Source of the DNA: Deltaproteobacteria bacterium
Lineage (GTDB): Bacteria; Myxococcota_A; UBA796; SXON01
Assembly (NCBI GenBank): GCA_947486185.1
Contig: CANKTH010000038.1
Coordinates: forward strand, 1-41,647
Direction: 5' to 3'
DNA length: 41,647 nucleotides
Shown here piece by piece: positions 7,936 through 16,263 of the stretch. A program made the position numbers and the translations under genes. Every line of letters begins with the position of its first letter. Position 1 is the first letter of the stretch. Under the pieces are notes generated by a model. It was not told where the DNA came from and made no database searches. It was given only the letters and a program-made list of their open reading frames with translations.

Positions 7936-10900
7936 ATGGGTCGCCTGCTCCTCATCCCTAGCCTCGTGGCGCTCTCCGCGTTTGTTGGGTGTACGCCCCC
8001 CGAGAAGGGCGGGGGCACCGACACGGCGACGCCGTCCGGCACCGACAGCGCCGGGACCGACACTTCGCCCGCCGACGACACCGCACCGGCCGACGACACC
8101 GCACCGGCCGACGACACCGCACCGGCCGACGACACCGCACCGGCCGATGACACCGCGCCGGCCGACGACACCGCGCCGGCCGACGACACCGCGCCGGCCG
8201 ACGACACCGCGCCCGCGGAGGACCTGGATCTCGACGGTGCTTCGAGCGACATCGACTGCGACGACACCAACCCGAGCGTCTATCCCGATGCGCCCGAGCT
8301 CTGTGACGGGCTCGACAACGACTGCGACGAGGAAGTGGACGAGCTCCTGGGAACGTTGGTCTATCGGGACGCCGACTCCGACGGTTTCGGTGACCCCAAC
8401 CAAGCGAGCGAGGCGTGCGACGCGGTCGTCGGCTATGTTGGGAATGCCGATGACTGTGATGACGCGGACGCCTCGGTCGGCGGCCCCGTCACGGTCTACA
8501 CGGACGCCGATGGTGACGGCTACGGCGACGCATCGACGGCTGCGCTCGCTTGCCCCGACACCGGGGTGCTGGTCGCGGATGACTGTGATGACACCCGCGC
8601 GGACCTGCACCCGGGCGCCGATGAGCTGGATTGTACTGACGCAACGGACTACAATTGCGATGGCTCCGTCGGCTATGTCGATGGCGACGCCGACGGCTTC
8701 GCGGCCTGTGAAGAGTGTGACGATGCGGACGCCACCGTACGACCCGACGCGACGGAGTCGTGTGACGGGGTGGACCAGGACTGCGACGGCGAGGCGGACG
8801 AGGGTCTGCTCCTCACCTTCTACGCGGATCTTGATGGCGATGGTCATGGAGACGCCGATGCCGAGGTGCTCGGATGTTCGGAGCCCGTCGGCGCTTCCAC
8901 CGACGACACCGACTGTGACGATGACGATGCGTTGGTCTCCCCGTCGGCGGTAGAGCTCTGTAACGGCGCGGACGACGACTGTGACGCCCAGACCGATGAG
9001 GACGCCGCTGACGCCGCAACCATGTGGCCCGATCTGGACCGAGATGGCTACGGCGACCCGGCGGGCGCGATCACCGGGTGCAGCTTCCCTGAAGATTCCG
9101 TAGCCAACGCCGATGATTGTGATCCTGCGGACCCGGCCGTGTCGCCGGACGGCGTGGAGATGTGTAACGGGCTCGACGATGACTGCGATGGGACGGTGGA
9201 CGTCGGAGCGTTGGATCCGACGCTCTACTACGCGGACGCGGACGCGGACGGCTACGGAGACGCGGGTGTCGCGGTCGAAGCGTGCGATGTGCCGGCTGGC
9301 CACGTGGCGACGGGCGATGACTGTGATGACAGCGATCCAGCGGTGTCGCCGGCGGGCGTGGACACCTGTAACGGTATCGACGATGATTGTGATGGTTCTA
9401 CCGACGAAGATGGCGATACCGTCTACTACGAGGACTCCGATGGGGATGGGGCTGGCGATCCCGCGGCGTCGACGCTCGCCTGCGAGGCTGCCGGTTCCCT
9501 GGTGGGCAACCCGGACGACTGTGACGACACCGACGCTGCGATCTTGCCCGGCGCCGACGAGCACTGTGACGGCGTCGACGAGGACTGCGACGGCGTGACC
9601 GACAACGATCCGGTCGATGTTACCGTGTACTATACGGACGCCGACGGCGACGGTCACGGCGATCCGGCGGCGCCGGTCAGCGCCTGCGAAGCACCCGAAG
9701 GCACCGCGCCGGAGGCGACTGACTGTGATGACGCCGACGCCACGATCATACCCGGCGCGGACGAACACTGTGACGGCGTCGACGAGGACTGCGACGGTGT
9801 AGTCGACAACGATCCGGTCGATCCCCTCGCCTTCTACGTCGATTTCGACGGTGACGGCAGCGGAGACGCCGCCTCCAGCGTTCTCGCCTGCGTTGCGCCC
9901 GAAGGCTATGTCGGAGACGCCGGTGACTGTGATGACTCGGACGGCATGATCGCGCCCGGCGCCGACGAACACTGCGACGGGGTCGATGAAGATTGCGATG
10001 GTGCCATCGACAATGACCCGGTGGACCCTCTCAGCTTCTACGCCGATATCGATGGCGACGGGAGCGGTGACGCGAGCTCCGGCATCCTCGCCTGTGTTGC
10101 GCCCGAGGGCTATCTCGCGAGTGCCGATGACTGTGATGACTTGGACGCCACGATCCTGCCCGGCGCGGACGAACATTGTGACGGGGTCGATGAAGATTGT
10201 GATGGCGCCATCGACAATGACCCGGTGGATCCCGCCAGCTTCTACGCGGACGCAGACGGCGACGGTTACGGGGATGCGGGCGTGGTCGCATCCGGATGTG
10301 AGGCGCCGGCGGGTTACCTCGCCGACGCATCGGACTGTGATGACGGCTCCGCGGCGGTGTCCCCCGGTGCCACCGAGGTGTGTGATGGCGCCGACAACAA
10401 CTGTGACGGGGCGTCTGACGAGGGGCTCCTCGGCAGCGGGGCGGCGTGCCCGGCGGAGAGCTGCGGCGAGGTCCTGGCCGATGGCGGGACCGTAGATGGG
10501 GTGTACTGGATCGACCTCGGCGGTGTCGCCACCGAGCTCGAGTGCGACCTCAGCACCGGCGGCGGTTGGACCCTGGTGTTCGAAGACGACTTCGAGTCCG
10601 GCGCCAACGCGGGCTGGAACGTGACCACCACCACCTCGTGTTCGACCTGGACGCAGATCCTCGGTGGTTACGGGGTGATGGCCGGCGGTAGCTTGAGCAT
10701 CTCGGTGTCCACCCTGGGTTTGCCGCACTCCGAGGCGCGGGTGGCCCTGGACTACATCAAGCTCGACTCCTGGGACGGCGAGACGGCTTCGGTAACGGTG
10801 GATGGGGCCACGGTGTGGTCACGTTCGCTCATCTACTATCAGGGCTCCGAGGTGTGTGGCTGGAACCGTGGTTGGAGTGGCTCTTATGACGATCGGCACC

Positions 10901-11022
10901 TGATCGACCAGACGGTGAGCCACAGCGCGACGGCGCTCACGCTCGCCGCCTCGTCCACGCTTGACCAGTCGGCGGCCGACGAGTCTTTCGGTATCGACAA
11001 CGTGCGGATCTGGGTGCGCTGA
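7936..11022 (+). CDS. Giant MopE-repeat lipoprotein with fibrinogen-like C-terminus
   Basis: A 1028-residue surface lipoprotein of unknown function. MGRLLLIPSLVALSAFVGC is a normal-length lipobox peptide (Cys19). A Thr/Asp linker contains eight identical ADDTAP hexapeptides (about 46-93). About twelve MopE-type units follow, each with a DCDDxDxxxxPxAxExCDG core, DxDCDG and a DxDGDGxGD calcium-loop. The last part has SCGEVLADG, GVYWIDLGG and GGGWTLV, the start of a fibrinogen-like module, then a beta-rich domain with three more cysteines. The ATG at 7936 has GGAG five bases upstream; the open frame before it is not coding. It probably has its own transcript, 133 bp after msrA. MopE of Methylococcus binds copper with related repeats, but metal binding here is an inference. 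Confidence 0.88.
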   Translation: MGRLLLIPSLVALSAFVGCTPPEKGGGTDTATPSGTDSAGTDTSPADDTAPADDTAPADDTAPADDTAPADDTAPADDTAPADDTAPADDTAPAEDLDLDGASSDIDCDDTNPSVYPDAPELCDGLDNDCDEEVDELLGTLVYRDADSDGFGDPNQASEACDAVVGYVGNADDCDDADASVGGPVTVYTDADGDGYGDASTAALACPDTGVLVADDCDDTRADLHPGADELDCTDATDYNCDGSVGYVDGDADGFAACEECDDADATVRPDATESCDGVDQDCDGEADEGLLLTFYADLDGDGHGDADAEVLGCSEPVGASTDDTDCDDDDALVSPSAVELCNGADDDCDAQTDEDAADAATMWPDLDRDGYGDPAGAITGCSFPEDSVANADDCDPADPAVSPDGVEMCNGLDDDCDGTVDVGALDPTLYYADADADGYGDAGVAVEACDVPAGHVATGDDCDDSDPAVSPAGVDTCNGIDDDCDGSTDEDGDTVYYEDSDGDGAGDPAASTLACEAAGSLVGNPDDCDDTDAAILPGADEHCDGVDEDCDGVTDNDPVDVTVYYTDADGDGHGDPAAPVSACEAPEGTAPEATDCDDADATIIPGADEHCDGVDEDCDGVVDNDPVDPLAFYVDFDGDGSGDAASSVLACVAPEGYVGDAGDCDDSDGMIAPGADEHCDGVDEDCDGAIDNDPVDPLSFYADIDGDGSGDASSGILACVAPEGYLASADDCDDLDATILPGADEHCDGVDEDCDGAIDNDPVDPASFYADADGDGYGDAGVVASGCEAPAGYLADASDCDDGSAAVSPGATEVCDGADNNCDGASDEGLLGSGAACPAESCGEVLADGGTVDGVYWIDLGGVATELECDLSTGGGWTLVFEDDFESGANAGWNVTTTTSCSTWTQILGGYGVMAGGSLSISVSTLGLPHSEARVALDYIKLDSWDGETASVTVDGATVWSRSLIYYQGSEVCGWNRGWSGSYDDRHLIDQTVSHSATALTLAASSTLDQSAADESFGIDNVRIWVR
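8071..8214 (+). repeat. Eight tandem 18-bp units encoding ADDTAP
   Basis: Eight head-to-tail copies of an 18-bp unit, perfect except for a C/T change in copy 5 and A/G (or final G/C) changes in codons of copies 5-8. All changes are silent. The unit is a multiple of three, so gain or loss of copies only changes the length of the acidic, presumably unstructured stalk between the lipid anchor and the first MopE unit. Confidence 0.97.
9517..10332 (+). repeat. Four 204-bp (68-residue) tandem MopE units
   Basis: Units start at 9517, 9721, 9925 and 10129, each at GACTGTGAYGAC and exactly 204 bp apart. Each encodes DCDD, PGADEHCDGVDEDCDG and DNDPVD, followed by a DxDGDGxGD loop. They are much closer to each other than to the earlier units of the gene (which are spaced 198-204 bp), indicating recent internal duplication. 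Confidence 0.93.
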
Positions 11023-11043
11023 GGGTCGGGGTGCCGCTCAGCG
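11017..11043. terminator. Inverted repeat spanning both convergent stop codons
   Basis: CGCTGAG (11017-11023) pairs perfectly with CTCAGCG (11037-11043) around a 13-nt loop. The stop codon of the plus gene lies in one arm and that of the minus gene in the other. No T-run follows, so a terminator role is inferred. Confidence 0.4.
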
Positions 11044-12204
11044 GGGCCTCCCGGTCTGTTGGATCGGTCGCCAGTCCCGTCCGACCCGGATCATCACCGT
11101 GACCGGCCAACGCCCCTGCCCCTGAAGGCTCGCGCGAGCGATCTCGGTCTGCGCCCACACGGCGCGGCGGCGAATCACGACGTTGGCGGCGGCGCCGACC
11201 ACCAGCTGAGCTTCCGGCGGCGCGGCCGTCCCGGCCGGGCGGGCGATCGGGATGACCCCGCCCAGGACACCGACGTCGAGTCGCAGGCCGGCGCGTACCC
11301 GGAGCGCGGTGTCCTGCGGCGGCACCACGGCCTCGGCGCCCACCCCGCTGCCCGGGGCCGCGTCCGGGTTGCCCGCAAAGAGTGCCCACCGTAGCACCAT
11401 GTGCCGTTGAACCCAGAGCTCGGACCAGCCGGTTCCGGCGAGCGGGATTCCGTAGGGCATCGAGCCGCCGACCCGGGTGGCGAGGAGCTCTCCCCGGCCG
11501 GTGGAGGTACCGGCAAAAACCTCGATCCGCGGCGCCAACCAGGCACGAGGCCGGTAGCCCCCACTGAGCTCCGCCGCGCTCTGCACCAGTGCGCCGCTGA
11601 AGCTCGCGTCCTCGAACACCGCGCTGCCAGGGTGGTCGACCCGGTCGATTCCTCCGCTCACCTCCACAGAGCCGGACGGGTGGTAGTAGCCCAGCAGGAT
11701 CCTTGATCGGGCGACGAGCGCCCACGGGGGCACGGCCCGTGTGGTGGTCGGCATGCTCCCAAAACGCCAGGCCGACAGGGACCCGCCGAGGCCGGCGTAG
11801 ATCCCGGCTGGCAAGTACCGTACCCAGTAGAGCTCCGGACCCAGATAGCTGGCGGATAACGCTCGGCTTGGGTCGAGGTTGCCTTCGGTCCACGGCGTGA
11901 TCATCAGCCCAGCGGCGCCGCCTTGGGCCCGGAGCGCCGCCCACACGCGGCCCCGGCTCAGCTCCGGACTGTAGGCGGCCTGCAGGGTGTCGGTGTAGAG
12001 CTCCAAGCGCCAGGGCCCGCGGCGAAGGCCGACATCCACCTCCCCATGCGAGGAGGTCTCCAAGAGCGCCCCGCCCAGGGCTCGCCACTCGGTCGGCGTG
12101 GACGCCGCGGCGGGCACGGCCCTGCACCAAAGCAGGATGAACCCGAGGAACACGACGAGGCATCGAGCGACGCCGCCGGGGCCGGCCCGCCAGGATGAGC
12201 GCAT
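11038..12204 (-). CDS. Predicted outer-membrane beta-barrel protein
   Basis: A 388-residue exported protein of unknown function. Residues 1-34 form a signal peptide (Arg-rich n-region, hydrophobic CLVVFLGFILLW, cleavage near AAAS). The rest has regularly alternating amphipathic strands (WRLELYTDTLQAAY, GAAGLMITPWTEGN, ARSRILLGYYHPSG, WLAPRIEVFAGTS, VMIRVGRDWRP) and few cysteines, typical of outer-membrane barrels. No named family is recognised. It is 148 bp downstream of the Prx-Grx hybrid gene on the same strand and may be a separate transcript. Its stop is interleaved with that of the giant MopE lipoprotein, with which no functional link can be shown. Confidence 0.65.
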   Translation of the reverse strand: MRSSWRAGPGGVARCLVVFLGFILLWCRAVPAAASTPTEWRALGGALLETSSHGEVDVGLRRGPWRLELYTDTLQAAYSPELSRGRVWAALRAQGGAAGLMITPWTEGNLDPSRALSASYLGPELYWVRYLPAGIYAGLGGSLSAWRFGSMPTTTRAVPPWALVARSRILLGYYHPSGSVEVSGGIDRVDHPGSAVFEDASFSGALVQSAAELSGGYRPRAWLAPRIEVFAGTSTGRGELLATRVGGSMPYGIPLAGTGWSELWVQRHMVLRWALFAGNPDAAPGSGVGAEAVVPPQDTALRVRAGLRLDVGVLGGVIPIARPAGTAAPPEAQLVVGAAANVVIRRRAVWAQTEIARASLQGQGRWPVTVMIRVGRDWRPIQQTGRPR

Positions 12205-12352
12205 TGGCGACCCCCAGAATGTCTGAACATGCCCCGACGCCAGGAAAACTGCTCGCTCAGGTGGGGAGAACGTGGCGCCCGTGTTCGATCAATCTCAGGA
12301 CCGCGCAGGCGCGCCGCGCCCACCGTCGGGACGCGACGCCGTCAAGTCGCGG

Positions 12353-13066
12353 TCAGGCGCCGAGCCAGGCCGCCAGCTCGTCCGCTCCCCCGATATGTTG
12401 GCCATTGATGAAGACCTGAGGCGTGCTGCGGGCGCCGGGGAGCGCGCGCAAGATCCGCGGGGAGGTGGGGAGCTCGGCCCAGGTCAGCCCCTTCTCAGCG
12501 AGCAGCGCCTTGGCCCGAACACAATGGGAGCAGCCGGGCCGAGTGAACAGCAAGACGTCGGGTGGTGCAGTGCCCCCGAGATAACGAAGCATGGTGTCGG
12601 CGTCGCTCACCTCGAAGGGGTCCCCATCTTTCTCGGGTTCGATGAACATCTTTTCGATGACGCCGTCGCGCACGAGCATCGCGTAGCGCCACGAGCGCTG
12701 GTCGAAGCCGAGATGCCGCTTGTCGACGAGCATGCCCATACCTCGGCTGAAATCGCCGTTTCCGTCCGGGAGAAAGGTGATGCGATCCGCGTGCTGGTCA
12801 GCCTTCCACGCGTCCATCACGAAGGCGTCGTTGACCGAGAGGCAGACGATCTCATCGACGCCCTGGGCGGCGAAGCTGTCGTAGAGCTCGTTGTACCTTG
12901 GGAGCTGGGCACTCGAGCAGGTTGGGGTGAAGGCGCCGGGCAGCGCGAAGAGGACCACGGTACGGCCGCCGAAGATGTCGGCGGAGCTGACGTCTCTCCA
13001 GGCGCTATTGACGCGGGTACGGAAGTTGGATTCGGGGACACGTAGACCTTCACGCTGAGCAGGCAT
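12353..13066 (-). CDS. Peroxiredoxin-glutaredoxin hybrid (Prx5-Grx)
   Basis: A thiol peroxidase with its own electron-transfer domain, 237 residues, close to the Haemophilus Prx-Grx fusion (about 241). The Prx5 domain (1-165) has PGAFTPTCS with peroxidatic Cys50. The glutaredoxin domain (170-237) has RPGCSHC (Cys179, Cys182), the cis-Pro motif STPQVFI and NGQHIGG. Such hybrids reduce hydrogen and organic peroxides with glutathione (glutathione amide in Marichromatium). gshA at 1249 fits that. It lies downstream of the flavin disulfide reductase gene, with a 133-bp gap containing a strong hairpin, so it may be partly or separately transcribed. The ATG has GGAG with 8-nt spacing. All catalytic residues are present. 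Confidence 0.95.
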   Translation of the reverse strand: MPAQREGLRVPESNFRTRVNSAWRDVSSADIFGGRTVVLFALPGAFTPTCSSAQLPRYNELYDSFAAQGVDEIVCLSVNDAFVMDAWKADQHADRITFLPDGNGDFSRGMGMLVDKRHLGFDQRSWRYAMLVRDGVIEKMFIEPEKDGDPFEVSDADTMLRYLGGTAPPDVLLFTRPGCSHCVRAKALLAEKGLTWAELPTSPRILRALPGARSTPQVFINGQHIGGADELAAWLGA

Positions 13067-13134
13067 GTGCTTCTCCAGTTGGTTGAGTTCGGTGTTGTTG
13101 TTTGAGCTGTGAGTGACAGTGGTGAGATTTCAGG

Positions 13135-13164
13135 CCCCGGGGAGGGGCGGTCGTTTCCCCGGGG
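13135..13164 (-). terminator. Strong hairpin between the reductase and Prx-Grx genes
   Basis: CCCCGGGGA (13135-13143) and TCCCCGGGG (13156-13164) form a perfect 9-bp stem with a 12-nt loop. It lies 35 bp after the reductase stop and about 68 bp before the Prx-Grx start. It could terminate, attenuate or protect the upstream message; no T-run is present. The stretch from it to the Prx-Grx start is CA-rich and looks like an open leader. Confidence 0.4.
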
Positions 13165-13199
13165 AGCGGGGGCGTCGCTTCGAGCTCGGCCCGCGGGGC

Positions 13200-14633
13200 T
13201 CAACCCGCGCCGAGCTGCGCCGCGGCGTCCCGGAGCGCGGTGCGCAGGCCCTCCTCGACGACCGGATGATAGAAGGGCATCGCCAACATTTCGGGGATGG
13301 TCATGCCCGACTGGTGGGCCCACGCGAGCAGGTGGGCGAGGTGCTCCGCGCGAGGCCCGACCATCTCCGCGCCGAGGAGCCGACCGGTCAGGCGGTCGGC
13401 GTACACGTGAAGACGCCCGGAGTTCTGGAGCATCACCCTGCTTCTACCCTGGTCGACGAAGGACACGCGGCCGACAATCGGATCGGCGAGGGCGGTCCGT
13501 GGAGCGCCGATCACGGCGATCTGGGGGTCGGTGAACATCACCGCCATCGGGCTGCGGCGGGCGCCACGGCGCACGTTCGGCCAGCTACCTGCGTTGTCCC
13601 CGGCGATCTTCCCCTCGTCCGCCGCCTCGTGGAGCAGGGGCACATCCGCGTTGGCATCTCCCGCGAGGAATATTGCGCTCGTACCGCATTGAAGGGTGCG
13701 GCGGTCGTAGAGGGGCACGCCGCGGGCGTCGAGGGTCAGCGACGTGTGGTGGAGCCCGAGGCGGTCCACGTTGGGCGTCCGGCCGGTGGCGGCCAACATC
13801 AGCTCGAAGTGCTCCTCCTGCTCCGCGCCGTCTTCGATCCAGCGAACCACCACACCCCGGTGGTCGCGGCTGACCCGCAGCTGCCGCGCGTCGGTCTGAA
13901 TCGGCAGCTCGGCCGAGAACGCGGCGATCGCGTCAGCGCGCACCTCGGGGTCAGCGAGGGGGCCCAAGAAGCCGCCGACGCCGAACACCCTCACCCGCAC
14001 GCCCAGCCGGAAGAGCGCCTGGCCCAGCTCGAGGCCGATGACGCCCGGCCCGAACACCGCGAGCGACGCGGGCAGGTCTTCCCAGTCAAAGATGTCGTCC
14101 GACACCAACACCCCCGCGGCGCGCCTCGCCGCGGCGTCAGGCTGCTCCTCCGGCAGCCAGGGGGTGATGCTCCGATACATCGGCAGGATCTTCGGGCGGG
14201 ATCCGGTGGCGATGACGATGGCGCGGGCCCGGATCGTCTCCTCGCCGACCTGAAGCGTGTGGTCGTCCAGGAAGGTCGCGTAGCCCCGCCGTCGGTGCAC
14301 ATCGGGAAATGAGTTGATACTGTCGAGGACAAAGCCCACGAATCGATCACGCTCCCGCCGGACGCGCTCCATCACACGGCGGCCATCCACCGCGACGGTG
14401 GTCTGAATCCCAAAGCGTCCCGCGTGTTCCGCGGTGTGGGCCGCTTCGGCCGCGGCGATGAGGAGCTTGCTGGGCATGCAGCCCACGCGGGCGCATGTGG
14501 TTCCGAAAGCGCCGCCTTCGATCAGGAGGATTCGATCCGTGTGCGCGGCCGCCGCGCGGTAAGCAGCCATACCCGCGGTGCCACCACCAAGGATAGCAAC
14601 GTCAACTTCGGTGTAGCTGGGCGAGGGGGACAA
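13200..14633 (-). CDS. Dihydrolipoamide-dehydrogenase-like flavin disulfide reductase
   Basis: A 477-residue FAD/NAD(P)-dependent class I disulfide oxidoreductase. It has the FAD site AILGGGTAGMAA (13-24), the redox pair CARVGC (Cys47, Cys52) followed by MPSK, a second nucleotide site (VFGPGVIGLELG) with MGR-like ATGRTPNVDRLG, FLAGDAN, and a C-terminal YHPVVEEG with the catalytic His-Pro/Glu. The VGCMPSK signature fits lipoamide dehydrogenases better than glutathione reductase (VGCVPKK). No 2-oxoacid dehydrogenase genes are near; the neighbour is a Prx-Grx hybrid, so reducing its thiol donor is a reasonable inference. The TTG start (14631-14633) has GGAG 7 nt upstream; a much longer open frame to 15029 overlaps the next gene and has no FAD-domain logic. 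Confidence 0.88.
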   Translation of the reverse strand: MSPSPSYTEVDVAILGGGTAGMAAYRAAAAHTDRILLIEGGAFGTTCARVGCMPSKLLIAAAEAAHTAEHAGRFGIQTTVAVDGRRVMERVRRERDRFVGFVLDSINSFPDVHRRRGYATFLDDHTLQVGEETIRARAIVIATGSRPKILPMYRSITPWLPEEQPDAAARRAAGVLVSDDIFDWEDLPASLAVFGPGVIGLELGQALFRLGVRVRVFGVGGFLGPLADPEVRADAIAAFSAELPIQTDARQLRVSRDHRGVVVRWIEDGAEQEEHFELMLAATGRTPNVDRLGLHHTSLTLDARGVPLYDRRTLQCGTSAIFLAGDANADVPLLHEAADEGKIAGDNAGSWPNVRRGARRSPMAVMFTDPQIAVIGAPRTALADPIVGRVSFVDQGRSRVMLQNSGRLHVYADRLTGRLLGAEMVGPRAEHLAHLLAWAHQSGMTIPEMLAMPFYHPVVEEGLRTALRDAAAQLGAG

Positions 14634-14750
14634 GGTGGGCTCCGGGATGCGCGGCGTAGATGCACGAGGCGTGCCACGGCGAATAGTACGGCTTTCAGGC
14701 TGATCTGCTTGCCGGATCCGCTGAGGCCGACGAACTGCCGTTGTCGCCGT

Positions 14751-14785
14751 CAACGATATCTCGTTGCGACGACGAAATGTCGTTG
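14751..14785. promoter_or_regulatory. Tandem ACGA-N4-TCGT operator-like palindromes
   Basis: Two sites share ACGA-N4-TCGT: 14753-14764 (inside CAACGA-TATC-TCGTTG, 14751-14766) and 14772-14783. Their starts are 19 bp apart. They lie about 120 bp upstream of the reductase start, just after the halogenase-like gene's stop. On the minus strand the first overlaps TTGACG, a good -35 element, though no matching -10 is clear. A dimeric repressor or activator site is inferred. Confidence 0.4.
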
Positions 14786-14794
14786 CGCGTACGC

Positions 14795-16132
14795 CTACCC
14801 CGCCGGTGGGCGGCTCCGTGCCCGACGCAGGGCGTCGCTGTCGACACCGAGCTGTCGGAAGATGCGGCGCTCCTGCCACTCCTGGAAGACCTTCAGGTGG
14901 CGGTCCGCGGCGAGATGTCCTGTTGTCAGGTAGACAAAGGCGCGTGCCGGGGTGTAGGAGGCTCCAGCGGGGATCTCCCGGTGCGCCTCCCAGAACAGCC
15001 CTTCGACCGAACGGTTGTTCCCATACCAATAGCGGGCGAGCCGAAGATAAGCCTGGTAGTCCTTGAAGGTATGCTCCTCGTAGCTCGCGAGGAGCGGACC
15101 CTCCGGCTCACCGGAGAGCGCCCGCGCCGCGGCGAGCGCGAGCTGGCAGCCGCCGCGTACCGCAAAGTCAACGCCGCCCGAGAGTATCGGATCCACAAAA
15201 CACGCGGCGTCGCCCAAGAGGGCCCAGCCCGCGCCGGCAAGTCGACGATGCGAGAAGGACCAGTCCCGCGCAAATCGTAGCTTGTTGGCGCCCTCATCCA
15301 CCCACTCGGCACCGTCGAGCGGGAGCCCCGACGCCCGCAGCATCCTCTCGAAACGTTCGGGCTCCATCCGGGCTCGTTCACGGCACACGCAGCCCACCGA
15401 AGTGCGATCGGGCGAGATCGGGATGAACCAGATCCAACCTTCGGGCACGGTGACCACCCACTGCACGTGCCGGCCCAATACCCCGGGAACTCCGCCGGCT
15501 CCGTCGAAATAGGCGTATGTCGCCGTAGCGTTCATGTCGGGGACGGCGACCTGTTCCGTGAGCGCCCGAGCGAGCACTCGGTGTTGCCCGCTGGCGTCGA
15601 GCACGAGGCGGGCGCGCTCCACGTGTTCCGCGCCGTTGGACCGGACCCGAACGCCGACGACGCGGCCCTCGTCCACCACGGGCCCGAGCACCTCGGCTGC
15701 TTCGATCTTCGCGCCGTTCCTCTCGGCACAGGCGAGGAGCTGATGGTCGAAACGTGAACGATCCACGTTCCACGCATGTTCGTAGCCGCCGGACAGGAGG
15801 CCGGCCTCGGCCGCGCGTGGGTCGCCGGCGTGCAGTTCGTCCAGGCCTGTGCGCGCTGCGTCGAGCCTCTCGTCAAAAAGCACTGTCCAAGGCGCACGAT
15901 TCTGACCCCACACGTAGACCGCGCCGTACTTCCGTGGGAAGCCGGCGTCGGCCAGATCGAGGTCGAGGTGGCGCCGGAGCAGGCCAAAGGTAGCAGGTTG
16001 AAGTGACTCTCCTACGTGGTGCCTCGGGAACTGCTCCCGTTCGTAGAGGGTCACGGGCACGCCGAGTCCGGCCATCACGGCGGCCGCGGTGGCGCCCGCG
16101 GGTCCCCCGCCAACCACGATGACCCGGTCCAT
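14795..16132 (-). CDS. Flavin-dependent halogenase-like FAD oxidoreductase
   Basis: A 445-residue single-component FAD protein of the halogenase/geranylgeranyl-reductase superfamily. GGGPAG (8-13) binds FAD; GESLQP (41-46) and FPRKYGAVYVWG with Lys68 match the region that carries the catalytic lysine of halogenases. The halogenase hallmark WxWxIP is present (Trp233, Trp235, Ile237, Pro238), and GDAACFVDPILSGGV (307-321) is the second FAD motif. Known enzymes convert FADH2, O2 and chloride into an enzyme-bound chlorinating agent acting on aromatic rings. No flavin reductase or biosynthetic cluster is visible, so the substrate is unknown. The ATG at 16132 is preceded by GAGGGGGGT; a GTG 33 bp upstream is less likely. 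A plain prenyl reductase or hydroxylase remains possible. Confidence 0.75.
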   Translation of the reverse strand: MDRVIVVGGGPAGATAAAVMAGLGVPVTLYEREQFPRHHVGESLQPATFGLLRRHLDLDLADAGFPRKYGAVYVWGQNRAPWTVLFDERLDAARTGLDELHAGDPRAAEAGLLSGGYEHAWNVDRSRFDHQLLACAERNGAKIEAAEVLGPVVDEGRVVGVRVRSNGAEHVERARLVLDASGQHRVLARALTEQVAVPDMNATATYAYFDGAGGVPGVLGRHVQWVVTVPEGWIWFIPISPDRTSVGCVCRERARMEPERFERMLRASGLPLDGAEWVDEGANKLRFARDWSFSHRRLAGAGWALLGDAACFVDPILSGGVDFAVRGGCQLALAAARALSGEPEGPLLASYEEHTFKDYQAYLRLARYWYGNNRSVEGLFWEAHREIPAGASYTPARAFVYLTTGHLAADRHLKVFQEWQERRIFRQLGVDSDALRRARSRPPAG

Positions 16133-16263
16133 GCTCACCCCCCTCAGCGGCCTATCCGGCTTCACGGCTGTGCCCCAGAAGTCCGGGCCGGTTGCTTGCG
16201 CCTCGGTTACGCGCCTCTGCGTGGACCTCGGTCCCGGCTTCCCTTTTCTCGACCAGGAGCAAT

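Noticed and set aside
8071..8214. CRISPR-like tandem repeats.
   Set aside because: The units are contiguous 18-mers without spacers, inside an open reading frame.
7912..10728. A 938-codon open frame on the minus strand opposite the giant MopE gene.
   Set aside because: It mirrors the biased GAC/GAT/TGT codons of the repeat gene; its product is a Val/Arg/Ile periodic sequence with no family pattern and no ribosome site, while the plus frame has clear motifs.
14634..15029. N-terminal extension of the disulfide reductase by 132 codons.
   Set aside because: It overlaps the halogenase-like gene in another frame, is Arg/Pro-rich, and the FAD motif begins only after the TTG at 14633, which has a ribosome site.
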